This document shows positions 1 through 8,837 of a stretch of 64,000 nt of DNA, piece after piece. The notes beneath the pieces were generated by a model that was not told the origin of the DNA, did not search any database, and saw nothing but the letters and a program-made list of their open reading frames with translations. Source of the DNA: Cyanobacteria bacterium UBA791 (lineage in GTDB: Bacteria > Cyanobacteriota > Vampirovibrionia > Gastranaerophilales > Gastranaerophilaceae); assembly GCA_002297005.1 (NCBI GenBank), contig DBIX01000033.1, positions 46,659 through 110,658 of the forward strand, written 5' to 3'. How positions within the stretch are numbered: the first letter of the stretch is position 1; each line of letters begins with the position of its first letter. The position numbers and the translations under genes were made by a program.

Positions 1-1596
1 GTCTTCTGGTTTTAGAACCAATTTATTTTCAGTTAAGAATACTTTAACAATTTGATTTGTTGGTAAAGCCAAGAATTTATCCACAACACTTCTATCAAAA
101 TGTTTGTCACTATCTTTAATCAAAATATTAATAACATTTCTGATAGGCATTTTGTCACGATAGTGTCTTTTTGAAGTAATTGCGTCAAACACATCGGCTA
201 CCGCCAAAATTCTACCGCCAAAAGGAATATCTTCTCTTGATAAATATCTGTAATATCCAGTACCATCAAATTTTTCATGGTGTGCACAAGCAATTTCTGC
301 AATCATTTTGAAATCATCAGACATGTGAATTTTTTCTAAGATATTGTGAGTAATTTCTACGTGACGTTGAATTTGTTTGTATTCATCATCTGTTAATTTA
401 CCTTCTTTTTGAAGAACTGAATCTTTGATACCGATTTTACCAATATCGTGTAAAGTTGCAGCTTTTTCAATAATTTCAACTTCTTTTGGCTCTAAATTGA
501 AAGCCTTAGCAATCATTGAAGAATAATATTTTACCCTTGTAGAATGACCTGCTGTAATCTTGTCACGAGCATCGATAGATGCAGCAAGAGTTTCAATAAA
601 ACTATCAAATACAACTTTTTGTTCTTCTAACATTTTCTTTTGCTTTTCAAATAATTGAGCATTTTCTAGGGCAATACCGGCAGAAGAACCAATTGCAACT
701 AGCAAGTCCTCATCCTCTGGTGTAAAATACCCACCAATTTTATTCAATACTTGGAATGCACCAATGATTTCTTGGTTTAAATTTTTAATAGGCATACACA
801 AGATAGTCTTTGTCTTGTAGCCTGTTTTCATATCAATATCTTTATTAAAACGTTCATCGTTGTATGCATCTTTGATATTGATACTTTCGCCTGATTTTAC
901 AGTATAACCAGCTAAACCTTTACCAGCTGGAAATCTCAATTCAGAACTTTCAAGACCTAGAGCAACTTTACTCCAAAGCTCATCGTGTTCTTTATCATAT
1001 AAAAATACTGTACATCTATCAGCATTAATAGTTTCTTTAACAGCCTCTGCAATAACTTTTAAAAGCTTGTTAATATCAGTTTCAGCTGCAACAGACTGAC
1101 TAATTTTAACCAAGGCATTAAGAGGATCTCTTTTGTTACTTGGCTCTTGATTTTTAAGTTTTGCAACTTCGTCCAAATATTTTATTACAAAACCCATTAA
1201 ATTAAATTCGTCATCTTTTACTGCATAATATTTAGCTTTCATAAATTGCATTTCAGCTAAATCTACATTTTTTTCTTTAAAATTAATAATACCTGAAAAT
1301 AGTTCATAAACTAATTGTGCAGGTAAATAATTATTATATGCTGCAAGATACATTGCATCATTCAAATATGTCAAAGCTTTTTGATAATTGTTAGAATCTT
1401 TTAAATATTTTACAAGACCTATCAAAGAAAGGCATATTGAAATATTTCCATTAGAGTTTTCTGCTTTAAATATATCTTGAGCTTCTTTAGTTAAAACTTC
1501 ACATTGATTATAATTTTCTTGTTGCAACTCTTTTAATGCACTTTGCAACATTGATTTTGCGTTAATTATTTCATTATTTTCTATAGCTTGTACCAT
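1..1596 (-). CDS. TPR-like/GAF/HD-GYP signalling protein, C-terminus cut by window edge
   Basis: The reading frame is open from an ATG at 1596 to base 1 (532 codons, no stop), so the C-terminus lies outside the window. Residues 1-150 are helical and TPR-like. Residues about 160-320 read as a GAF domain. Residues about 330-510 form an HD-GYP domain with HDIGKIGI at 383-390 and HHEKFDGTGYY at 439-449; the last residue of the classical GYP is Y. HD-GYP proteins usually hydrolyse cyclic di-GMP in the cytoplasm, and the GAF domain probably senses a small ligand. An AGAGGA ribosome site lies upstream, and the two ATGs just before 1596 are out of frame. The family call is firm; activity is inferred from the HD residues. 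Confidence 0.9.
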   Translation of the reverse strand, partial: MVQAIENNEIINAKSMLQSALKELQQENYNQCEVLTKEAQDIFKAENSNGNISICLSLIGLVKYLKDSNNYQKALTYLNDAMYLAAYNNYLPAQLVYELFSGIINFKEKNVDLAEMQFMKAKYYAVKDDEFNLMGFVIKYLDEVAKLKNQEPSNKRDPLNALVKISQSVAAETDINKLLKVIAEAVKETINADRCTVFLYDKEHDELWSKVALGLESSELRFPAGKGLAGYTVKSGESINIKDAYNDERFNKDIDMKTGYKTKTILCMPIKNLNQEIIGAFQVLNKIGGYFTPEDEDLLVAIGSSAGIALENAQLFEKQKKMLEEQKVVFDSFIETLAASIDARDKITAGHSTRVKYYSSMIAKAFNLEPKEVEIIEKAATLHDIGKIGIKDSVLQKEGKLTDDEYKQIQRHVEITHNILEKIHMSDDFKMIAEIACAHHEKFDGTGYYRYLSREDIPFGGRILAVADVFDAITSKRHYRDKMPIRNVINILIKDSDKHFDRSVVDKFLALPTNQIVKVFLTENKLVLKPED

Positions 1597-1666
1597 ACAT
1601 CATATCCTCTTGTTGTTTTTATTGTACAATACATTTGATAATATTTCAAAACTATTTGGAGATTGA

Positions 1667-2353
1667 ATGAAGAAAATAACAATACTTATTCCAGTCTATA
1701 ATGAAGTCAACACACTAATTCCTATATTAGAAAAGCTTGAAAGCATTGATTTTTACGGATTAGAAAAGGAAATAATTTTAATAGACGACTACTCAACAGA
1801 CGGAACTAAAGAACTTTACAAGAATTTGAATTATAAAGTTTTGTATCACGAAAAGAATATGGGAAAAGGGGCATCACTTAGAGATGGCTTTAAAGAAGCA
1901 ACTGGCGACATCGTTACAATCCAAGATGCAGACCTTGAATACAACCCAGAAGACCTTTTACCATTAGTAAAAGCCGTACTGGATAATGAGGCAGATGTTG
2001 CTTACGGTTCTAGATTTATGAATATTGATAAGTCTAAAAACTTTATGCTAACTCATTTTTTAGGCAATAAAATGCTTACAATAATTACAAACCTTTTATA
2101 CGGTGCAACTCTTACCGATATGGAAACTTGCTACAAAGTATTTAAGGCTGAATACGTTAAACATTTAAATATCAAGTCAAACAGATTTGATTTTGAACCT
2201 GAAATCACAGCAAAAGTATTAAAACAAGGAGCTAGATTAAAAGAAGTTCCAATTACTTATGTTGCAAGAGGGTTTGAAGAGGGCAAAAAAATCAGCTGGA
2301 AAGACGGATTTGCAGCAATCTTTGCTCTTATAAAATTTAGATTTATGAATTAA
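1667..2353 (+). CDS. Family 2 glycosyltransferase, polyprenyl-phosphate mannosyl/glucosyl-transferase type
   Basis: A 228-aa GT-A fold enzyme opening with ILIPVYNE. It has a nucleotide-binding DDYSTDGT stretch near residue 40 and QDADLEYNPED near residue 87, which supplies the metal-binding DxD. The length and the late DMETCYKVF stretch resemble the soluble catalytic part of dolichol/undecaprenyl-phosphate mannose synthases; no transmembrane segments are present. It probably transfers a sugar from a nucleotide donor to a polyprenyl phosphate at the inner face of the membrane. A TTGGAG ribosome site precedes the ATG, and the carbonic anhydrase gene follows after 12 nt. Donor and acceptor cannot be read from sequence. 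Confidence 0.85.
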   Translation: MKKITILIPVYNEVNTLIPILEKLESIDFYGLEKEIILIDDYSTDGTKELYKNLNYKVLYHEKNMGKGASLRDGFKEATGDIVTIQDADLEYNPEDLLPLVKAVLDNEADVAYGSRFMNIDKSKNFMLTHFLGNKMLTIITNLLYGATLTDMETCYKVFKAEYVKHLNIKSNRFDFEPEITAKVLKQGARLKEVPITYVARGFEEGKKISWKDGFAAIFALIKFRFMN

Positions 2354-2365
2354 AGGAGATTTATT

Positions 2366-2965
2366 ATGATTAAACCTCAAGAAGCTTTAGATAGATTAAT
2401 CGAGGGAAACAAGAGATTTGTGAATAATGCATCTATTCATCCAAACCGATGCCAAGAAACAAAAGCCTCTTTGATTTCTAAGCAAACACCTTACGCTATA
2501 ATACTTTCATGTTCTGATTCAAGAGTTCCTCTAGAAATCATTTTTGATGCAGGACTTGGTGATATTTTTGCAATTAGAACAGCTGGTCACGTGTTATCTC
2601 AAGAAGTTATGGGTAGCATTGAATACGCTGTAGTACATCTTGGGGTTAAACTAATTATGATTTTAGGTCACGACAATTGTGGTGCAGTACATTCTGCCGT
2701 TGATACTTACAAATCAAAAACTCTTGATACAGTTTCACCAAATTTAAAATCAATATTGATGGAAATCTATCCAGCTATCGAAAAAGTTGATGAAAACTTA
2801 CCAGAAGAAGATTTTCATAAAGAGGCAATTCGTCAAAACGTTGAATATCAGGCGAAAGACCTTTTGACAAAAGATGCATACATAGCAGAAAAAGTTAAAA
2901 ATGGAGAAATTATGGTCGTTAAGGCTAATTACAACTTACACACAAGCGAAGTTGAAATATTTTAG
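2366..2965 (+). CDS. Beta-class carbonic anhydrase
   Basis: A 199-aa beta-carbonic anhydrase, which interconverts CO2 and bicarbonate with a zinc ion. The zinc ligands are visible: C49 in SCSDSRVP (with the D51/R53 dyad), then H102 and C105 in GHDNCGAV. Length is normal for the family and there is no signal peptide, so it is cytoplasmic. It starts with AAAGGAG 8 nt before ATG and sits 12 nt behind the glycosyltransferase, so co-transcription is likely. It probably supplies bicarbonate to carboxylases in an anaerobe. The convergent membrane-protein gene ends 3 nt beyond its stop. Confidence 0.93.
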   Translation: MIKPQEALDRLIEGNKRFVNNASIHPNRCQETKASLISKQTPYAIILSCSDSRVPLEIIFDAGLGDIFAIRTAGHVLSQEVMGSIEYAVVHLGVKLIMILGHDNCGAVHSAVDTYKSKTLDTVSPNLKSILMEIYPAIEKVDENLPEEDFHKEAIRQNVEYQAKDLLTKDAYIAEKVKNGEIMVVKANYNLHTSEVEIF

Positions 2966-2967
2966 TC

Positions 2968-3483
2968 TTAAAGTTTATCCACCTCATCTGCTTCTTTTTT
3001 AGCAACTTCAACGCCGTATTTCAATTCGGTGATAAATTTGTTTGCTTTTTCTTCAGAATTAAAAGCTCTGATTGGGATAAAATATGCATTTTTCTTAGTA
3101 ACATAGATAAACAAAACAGGTTTTGTAAGTACAACTCTATCAATATTTTTAAAATCAAAATACTGAAAACCAAGATTACTACCAGCTATAAGTTGATTTT
3201 TTTCAATCGTATAAACGCAATCAGTTAAAACCCCTAAAGCAGAAGATAAATTCAAATAAGCGATAAAAATATAAACAGGAACAAAAGCTAAAGCAAACAA
3301 TACAAAAAGTACTGTTACCATATAAACTTTTATCATCACAAAATATCCAGCGACTCCAAGTAAAAGAAGTATGCCTAAAAACATTAGCCAACATCTTTTT
3401 ACATCAAAGCCTAAAGATTCTATAACAACATTTAGAATATCTTCTTTTGTATATTGGAATGAAACTGAAAGTGAATCTGCCAT
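2968..3483 (-). CDS. YcxB-like small membrane protein
   Basis: A 171-aa protein with two adjacent hydrophobic helices at about residues 33-55 and 58-80. A soluble C-terminal half follows (IDRVVLTKPVLFIYVTKK, then FIPIRAF), a pattern I associate with the YcxB-like C-terminal domain. Function in this family is unknown; it is probably an inner-membrane protein. The start has no ribosome-binding site. Instead TATAAT with an upstream TG (extended -10) ends 6 nt before the ATG, so the mRNA is probably leaderless. Confidence 0.65.
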   Translation of the reverse strand: MADSLSVSFQYTKEDILNVVIESLGFDVKRCWLMFLGILLLLGVAGYFVMIKVYMVTVLFVLFALAFVPVYIFIAYLNLSSALGVLTDCVYTIEKNQLIAGSNLGFQYFDFKNIDRVVLTKPVLFIYVTKKNAYFIPIRAFNSEEKANKFITELKYGVEVAKKEADEVDKL

Positions 3484-3489
3484 ATAAAA

Positions 3490-3498
3490 ATTATATCA
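3490..3498 (-). promoter_or_regulatory. Extended -10 promoter for a predicted leaderless mRNA (YcxB-like gene)
   Basis: On the minus strand TGATATAAT (positions 3498 to 3490) is followed by six bases and then ATG at 3483. Transcription starts about 7 nt after a -10 box, so the first transcribed base would be at or next to the A of the start codon. No -35 is obvious, which fits a TGN-extended -10. The same geometry recurs at several other genes in this window. Confidence 0.6.
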
Positions 3499-3536
3499 CA
3501 CATTTTCAATTAATCTCTATTATTAAAGTTTATGTA

Positions 3537-6500
3537 TTATAAAATGTTACTATTACAAAAATCCACGTATGGACAGTACTCGCAAGCTTTCTTATCATAG
3601 CTTGGTTCAAACTGCAAAGCGTTAATTTTATCAATAGCTGATTTGTATTTCTCCATGACTTCATTACATTCTTCTTGCGTATATTGAACTTCTAGATTTT
3701 TTGTAAAGTCTTCAGGAAAAATAAACTCTGTCTTATAAACCTTTTTACCTGTAGAAGTTTCAAACATGTATTTATAAAACGCCATTTGGTTATAATATTC
3801 TTCTTTATCTCCGTCAGGACAAACATCTTTTTTAGATTTTGCATTACCTGTTTTGTAATCATAAATCGAATATGTGCCGTCTGAATTTTTGTCAATTCTA
3901 TCAATAATACCGTGGAATTTATATCCGTCCATATCAAATTCAAATTTTGTTTCGACAGAATTTAATTCACCCACAGGGGTATTTAAAATTTGAGTATAAA
4001 AACCATCTAAAGCATTTTTTCCTCTACCCTCAATATTCTCTCTATTTTTGTAACTTGATAGAGGTAATTCTGAAAGCTTATCTAGAAAAGCTTTTATAAA
4101 ATCACTTTTTTCAGGATAATAGCCTTTGCCCAAAGCAAATTTAATAGCAAATTCGCACGCATAATGAATTGCCGTACCATAACTTAAAACATCAGGATTA
4201 CCGTCTTTTCCGTCAAAGTCTAACAAATTGCTATACAAATACTGTCTTGGACATTTCAAGTATTTATTCAACGCAGTTGGAGAATATTTTTTGTCAGTTA
4301 GCACAACATTCAACATCTCTGCAAAATCTTTTTTGTAATCATAATCCCTTTTTTCAAGAGTTTTAGAAGCTTCCATCCAATATGACTCTACGTCATAAGC
4401 TTCTGCTTTCTCTTGAGATAAAGCGTCTTTAATATTAATTATAAACTCACTTAATTTCTTTGGCTTGTTACCAATAGAAAGCGGGTATGAAAGGGTTAGA
4501 GAATGTCTTGCCCTTGTCATACCAACGTATAATGTTTTAATCTTATCAGAATATTTTAATTCTCTTCGTTCTTCTTCAGTTTTGTATTCAGATGGAGCAA
4601 GTGGAATGCTAATAGAATTAGATTTTTTATTCTTCTCCCATTTTGAATCAATCAAGGTTGGCATATAAACGTATGCAAATTCTTTACCTTTTGCAGAGTG
4701 ATATGTTGAAAGCTGAACAGCATTCAAAGTTACAGGAGCTTTATCTGTAAGAACGCTTATCTCGTCATCTAACAGAATATTTAAATATTCAACAAATTCT
4801 TCCAAGAAACAAGTTTTGTATATATCAGAAAATACAGTAGCTTCTTCCACAAGTTTTTTCAAACTTGCAATATTTTGAGAACGGTTAATTTCAAAGTTCA
4901 AATAGTAATCAAAAATACCTGTTTTAGCACCGATTTCTAAAACAGTATTTCTAATGCTTTCATTGTTTTTGAAAGAAGATAAGTAATCGTAAGTTTCTAA
5001 AAATCTTTTCACCATAAAAGAATTAACAAAATCTTCTTCCTTAAAACTTCTCATACATTCTAAAGGTGTTTTGTATTTAGAAACACTCTCAAAGATTTTT
5101 TGATAATCTTTTGGATTAATATCAAATGGATGAGATAACAAAATTTGAAAAATCTTTTGTGAATATAATTCAGGATTAACAAGCATTTGCATATATGAGA
5201 ACAAAACATTTACGGCATGATTTGAAAAAATATCTGACCCAGTTTTTAATTCACAAGGAATACTTTTTGCTCTAAGTCTTTCCACAAAAATACCCAAATC
5301 ATCATTATTTGCAGTTAAAATTGCAATTTCTGAAAGATTTTTTTGCCCATTTTCAAATAATTTATCAGATTTTATTAAAATTTCAATTTCATCAACTATT
5401 GCATTACATTCTTGCATATCATCAACGTATTCTACAAATCTTACAGGTTTGTCTTTTTCAATAATTTCAGGATTTTTTGCAACTAAAGATTTTGAAATAT
5501 TGTATTGTTTAAAGTTTTCATTATTCTCTAGTCTTCTTGTATCTTGAATAGCAACCAAACGTGATGCATCCAAAATGCTTTGAGTGGAACGCATATTTTC
5601 TTTTAAACAAATAACTTGTGTATCTGAAAATTCTGTTAAAAACTTCTCAATAGTATCCAACTTAGCACCTTGGAACGTGTAAATAATTTGATCATCATCA
5701 CCAACGACAAAAATATTTTGAGACTCTAAAGCTCTTGCTAATTGAAGAACAATAGTATTTTGAGATTTGTTTGTATCTTGATATTCGTCAACTAAAATAT
5801 ATTTGTATTTATTTGCAATACTAGACAAAAATGCAGGACTTTCTTCAAATTTATCCAACACAAACGAAATCATATCGTCAAAATCTAAATAATGATTTAT
5901 TGTCATTTTTTCTTGATATTTTTCGTAAAAAGTCCAAAGCTCTTTTGATTTTTCTATCTTTTTTTCTAAATCAATAATCGAACCTTCAAGAGTCTTTGTT
6001 TTTGTTTTTCCTTGAGCTAATTTTTCTTTTAATTCAGCTTTTTTACTTTCTAACTCTGGAATCCAATTTTTGTTATTTTCTAGATTATAAAAATATTTTT
6101 CCTTATCAAGTCTATTTTTCTTTATTTCATTTATCCCACTTTTAATTGTATTGATATAAAAATATGGGTCATTTTTATCTGTGCGATAAGCTTTTGGATT
6201 AATTTCATCAATACATTCTTTTATAAATGCTCTTGAAATTGATTCTGTGATTATTCTGAATTTTGTAGGAAGTTCAAAATCTTCTTTATTGTCTTCAATA
6301 ATTTCACAACAAAAACTGTGATAAGTATAAACATTTACACCAACTGATAACTCTTCTAATTCCTTATTAATACGACTTCTCATTTCATTTGCAGCAGCAT
6401 CTGTAAAAGTAAGACACAAAATATCTTCAGGATTTATTCCCTTATTTTTAACCATATTTTTAATACGATTAGTTATTGTAAAAGTTTTACCAGTCCCAGG

Positions 6501-6587
6501 ACCAGCTAAAACTAAATATTTTCCATCAATACTATCGATACATTTTTGTTGAAGTTCATTTGGTATTTTTTCAAGAGTTTTTGTCAT
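3537..6587 (-). CDS. UvrD/Rep-family helicase fused to a RecB-type PD-(D/E)XK nuclease
   Basis: A 1016-aa ATP-dependent DNA helicase-nuclease. Walker A is GPGTGKT at residues 29-35, the DEYQDTN motif II lies near residue 270, and GDDDQIIYTFQGA follows. The late part has YSPTALNKYLKCPRQYLY, GTAIHYACE and SIYDYKTGN (PD-(D/E)XK core). It ends with CEYCPYVDFC, which together with the earlier cysteine in LKCPRQ probably binds a 4Fe-4S cluster as in AddB and Cas4. This is a single-gene relative of AddA/RecB-type repair enzymes. The start has AAGGA on the minus strand. No partner subunit lies nearby. The call is firm as a superfamily; the exact repair pathway is not resolved. Confidence 0.9.
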   Translation of the reverse strand: MTKTLEKIPNELQQKCIDSIDGKYLVLAGPGTGKTFTITNRIKNMVKNKGINPEDILCLTFTDAAANEMRSRINKELEELSVGVNVYTYHSFCCEIIEDNKEDFELPTKFRIITESISRAFIKECIDEINPKAYRTDKNDPYFYINTIKSGINEIKKNRLDKEKYFYNLENNKNWIPELESKKAELKEKLAQGKTKTKTLEGSIIDLEKKIEKSKELWTFYEKYQEKMTINHYLDFDDMISFVLDKFEESPAFLSSIANKYKYILVDEYQDTNKSQNTIVLQLARALESQNIFVVGDDDQIIYTFQGAKLDTIEKFLTEFSDTQVICLKENMRSTQSILDASRLVAIQDTRRLENNENFKQYNISKSLVAKNPEIIEKDKPVRFVEYVDDMQECNAIVDEIEILIKSDKLFENGQKNLSEIAILTANNDDLGIFVERLRAKSIPCELKTGSDIFSNHAVNVLFSYMQMLVNPELYSQKIFQILLSHPFDINPKDYQKIFESVSKYKTPLECMRSFKEEDFVNSFMVKRFLETYDYLSSFKNNESIRNTVLEIGAKTGIFDYYLNFEINRSQNIASLKKLVEEATVFSDIYKTCFLEEFVEYLNILLDDEISVLTDKAPVTLNAVQLSTYHSAKGKEFAYVYMPTLIDSKWEKNKKSNSISIPLAPSEYKTEEERRELKYSDKIKTLYVGMTRARHSLTLSYPLSIGNKPKKLSEFIINIKDALSQEKAEAYDVESYWMEASKTLEKRDYDYKKDFAEMLNVVLTDKKYSPTALNKYLKCPRQYLYSNLLDFDGKDGNPDVLSYGTAIHYACEFAIKFALGKGYYPEKSDFIKAFLDKLSELPLSSYKNRENIEGRGKNALDGFYTQILNTPVGELNSVETKFEFDMDGYKFHGIIDRIDKNSDGTYSIYDYKTGNAKSKKDVCPDGDKEEYYNQMAFYKYMFETSTGKKVYKTEFIFPEDFTKNLEVQYTQEECNEVMEKYKSAIDKINALQFEPSYDKKACEYCPYVDFCNSNIL

Positions 6588-6664
6588 TATTTTATCCTTA
6601 TTCTTAATATTACTATTTTATTATTACAAACCCTAGTGTCAACTTCGGACGTATAAAAAATTAT

Positions 6665-6692
6665 GTCATTGCGAGCGAAAGCGAAGCAATCC
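6665..6692. repeat. Short intergenic repeat-like element (GTCATTGCGAGCG.. type)
   Basis: The 28 bases here contain ATTGC and GCAAT arms around a GCGA-rich core, a sequence type that I recall as a dispersed intergenic repeat in several unrelated bacterial genomes. It lies in a gene-free stretch of about 240 bp between the helicase start and the CHAP gene. Only this copy is clear in the window; CTCGCGAAGCGAG near 40698 is only loosely similar. Confidence 0.4.
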
Positions 6693-6744
6693 AAAATTAG
6701 TAATATTGTACTATACTGAATTTCTATACATTCATATTTTAGAC

Positions 6745-6771
6745 AAAAAAAAGGGTTGACTTTGTCAACCC
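6745..6771 (-). terminator. Rho-independent terminator of the CHAP gene
   Basis: GGGTTGAC (6753-6760) and GTCAACCC (6764-6771) form a perfect 8-bp stem with a 3-nt loop. On the minus strand it is followed by eight T, which is the right side for the CHAP gene ending at 6826. Confidence 0.85.
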
Positions 6772-6825
6772 TAACACACTTTTACTTTTCCCTTACACTT
6801 CACACTGAGAATTTAATTAAACTTA

Positions 6826-7650
6826 TTATGCTTCAACCCATTCGTTCATTCTTACGAAACCGTTTAAGTCTTTTGTGTTCATTGAACGAGTTGTTCTTTG
6901 AACTTTGTCACCGCAGTTGCCTTCAACAACATCAAAAGTACCGTCATTGTTAACTGAAGCGATGATACCTACGTGACCAGAGCTTTTTGTGTATGTCCAA
7001 ACTGCTAAGTCACCAACTTGAGGTTTGTAACCAGATTCTTTTGTTGAATATTTACCAGCTTTGATAGCTTGATTTTTGATTGATTGAGAAGATTCAGTAA
7101 AACCGAAAGTAGCTTTGTTGCTGTTGCCTTGACCTTGACCATAGCAGTAAGATACAAAGCTTGCACACCAAGGATTACCATTAGCTTTACCAAATCTGTA
7201 TTTGTTAACTTCAGCTGAGTTGTTTGTGCTACCATTTTCTTTAACGCCAACTTGTGATAAAGCAACGTCTACAGCTTTTTGAGCTCTTGTTGTGTTAGCT
7301 TTTGAAGCTCTAACGTTTGTACCAAAACCACCGAAGTTGAATGTTCTTTGACCTAAAGCTGGGAACAAGTTAACATTTGAAAAACCACCGAAGTTGAACA
7401 TTGGCATATTGAAAGCTGGTAAGTTAAATGCTGGTAAATTGAAAGTTGAAACAGCATTTAAAATTGAACCAAAGTTGAAGTTGATACCTAAGCCAGCACC
7501 TTCAAACATTGAAGTAGGAGCAACACCATTGAATGTAACGCCTGTGAATAAGCTTGGGTTTTCGTATACAGGAGATTTAACAGAGTTGTTGTTAACTCTT
7601 TGAGCTGAACCGAATGAATTATTTTGATTAAAACTTACTGAAAATGTCAT
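6826..7650 (-). CDS. CHAP-domain (amidase/peptidase) protein with an N-terminal FN-rich segment
   Basis: A 274-aa protein. Residues 1-110 are low complexity, with repeated FNLPAF, FNMPMF and FNFGGF units and an early VSFNQNNSFG tag. Residues about 125-270 form a CHAP domain with catalytic C162 (NPWCASFVSYCYGQ) and H226 (SSGHVGII). CHAP enzymes cleave peptidoglycan amide bonds. There is no signal peptide, so export, if any, must use another route or the tag. The GAGAG ribosome site is modest. A strong terminator follows. The domain call is firm; substrate and location are inferred. Confidence 0.85.
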   Translation of the reverse strand: MTFSVSFNQNNSFGSAQRVNNNSVKSPVYENPSLFTGVTFNGVAPTSMFEGAGLGINFNFGSILNAVSTFNLPAFNLPAFNMPMFNFGGFSNVNLFPALGQRTFNFGGFGTNVRASKANTTRAQKAVDVALSQVGVKENGSTNNSAEVNKYRFGKANGNPWCASFVSYCYGQGQGNSNKATFGFTESSQSIKNQAIKAGKYSTKESGYKPQVGDLAVWTYTKSSGHVGIIASVNNDGTFDVVEGNCGDKVQRTTRSMNTKDLNGFVRMNEWVEA

Positions 7651-7856
7651 TTGTTAAACTCTCTTAAATCTCTCTTACTCTTATATAAAGTTTTTGTTTT
7701 GAAAAAAATTGCCTTTTTATTTGTTAATTATTAAGTTTTGTAAACATGCTCAAACATGGATGGGGCATGTAATACAAGGAACTTAACAATTCAAAAATTT
7801 GATATTTTTCATAAATTAAATAAATTGTTTATTATAGAAAGATACAGGAGTTTTCA

Positions 7857-8378
7857 ATGAAAATTAAAATAAAGGTATTACTTTTTATAGTTGTTTGTAT
7901 TTTTAGCGTTAATTTTTTAACCGCTTGTACAAAAGACCAATTAAGTAATAGAACGTTAATGCCAAACCCTTGGCAAGATTGCCAAGACGATTTGAATAAA
8001 GCAGCAAAAGTTGCTGGATTTAATTTTCCTCTAGTATTGTCAAATTTTACAGTACGTTCTATGAAAGATATGATAGAAATTTCTTATCCATTAGACGAAC
8101 AAAGAGAAGTATCTGTAAGAAAAACTACAACATTTGATGAAAAAACAAATCCGACTTATGACATAAGTGGTGATTACAATGTTTATCCACAAAACGAAAA
8201 AATAGAAATTTCACCAGAAGTCCCAGCTTTTATCAGAGGTTATGATAAAAACAAAATTGTTATAATGTCTTTTGCAGCTGAATCAGGTTATTACACAGCA
8301 AGATGCGAAAAAGGAATGACTCTAAAAGAAGCTAAAGGCGTTTTTGAAGTTATAAAAGAGGCTGAACAAGCTAGATAA
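7857..8378 (+). CDS. Hypothetical lipoprotein, 173 aa
   Basis: The N-terminus is a hydrophobic helix ending in LTAC (residues 21-24), a lipobox, so the protein is probably acylated on C24 and anchored to a membrane. The remainder (about 150 aa) has no motif I recognise; it has a mixed beta-rich composition with no repeats. AGGAG lies 7 nt before the ATG. A long hairpin terminator follows 15 nt after the stop, so the gene is probably transcribed alone. Confidence 0.75.
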   Translation: MKIKIKVLLFIVVCIFSVNFLTACTKDQLSNRTLMPNPWQDCQDDLNKAAKVAGFNFPLVLSNFTVRSMKDMIEISYPLDEQREVSVRKTTTFDEKTNPTYDISGDYNVYPQNEKIEISPEVPAFIRGYDKNKIVIMSFAAESGYYTARCEKGMTLKEAKGVFEVIKEAEQAR

Positions 8379-8393
8379 AATTTTTAAATAATA

Positions 8394-8433
8394 AAGGAAG
8401 AGGCGAAGCCAAAGGCTTCGCCTCTTCCTTTTT
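8394..8433. terminator. Bidirectional hairpin terminator with GGCGAAGCC arms
   Basis: A perfect 17-bp stem (8394-8410 with 8414-8430) and a 3-nt loop is followed by T on the plus strand and has A before it. It separates the convergent lipoprotein and cupin genes. Its core GAGGCGAAGCC recurs in the terminator after alaS. Confidence 0.85.
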
Positions 8434-8448
8434 GGCTTACGTAATCAA

Positions 8449-8754
8449 TTAAATTTTCACCAAAATAAATTTACTTTCTTTAACACCCAAAACCTTATGT
8501 TGTGTATCTTTTTTAAACATCAACATTTCACCTTTTTCAATTACAAATTGTTGAGCGTCAAAGTGAAGTTCAATTTTACCATCCACAACATAAACTGCTG
8601 CATCTTCTTTTGACGTATGCGTATCAATAATTTCGTCTTTACCAATAGCAACAAGAGTTAAAGAACTATCCCTATTCTCCATTAAAGTTTTTTTATTAAA
8701 TTTTTGTCCATCTAAATCAATAGATTTTTCAACTTCAAATACGTTATAAAACAT
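8449..8754 (-). CDS. Small single-domain cupin protein
   Basis: A 101-aa beta-barrel protein of the cupin superfamily, with THTSKEDAAVYVVDGKIELH followed by IEKGEMLMF and QHKVL, which match cupin motifs 1 and 2. The metal-site histidines are only partly conserved (H46 and H48 region, late H87). No signal peptide. Single-domain cupins range from sugar isomerases to small-molecule sensors, and nothing here selects one. AAGGAG lies 6 nt before the ATG. Confidence 0.75.
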   Translation of the reverse strand: MFYNVFEVEKSIDLDGQKFNKKTLMENRDSSLTLVAIGKDEIIDTHTSKEDAAVYVVDGKIELHFDAQQFVIEKGEMLMFKKDTQHKVLGVKESKFILVKI

Positions 8755-8837
8755 TTCTATCTCCTTATAATTACCTACAAGTAAATTATCAAGGAGATAG
8801 AAAAATTTGTTATTACCTAACTATATAACTGTTTGGA

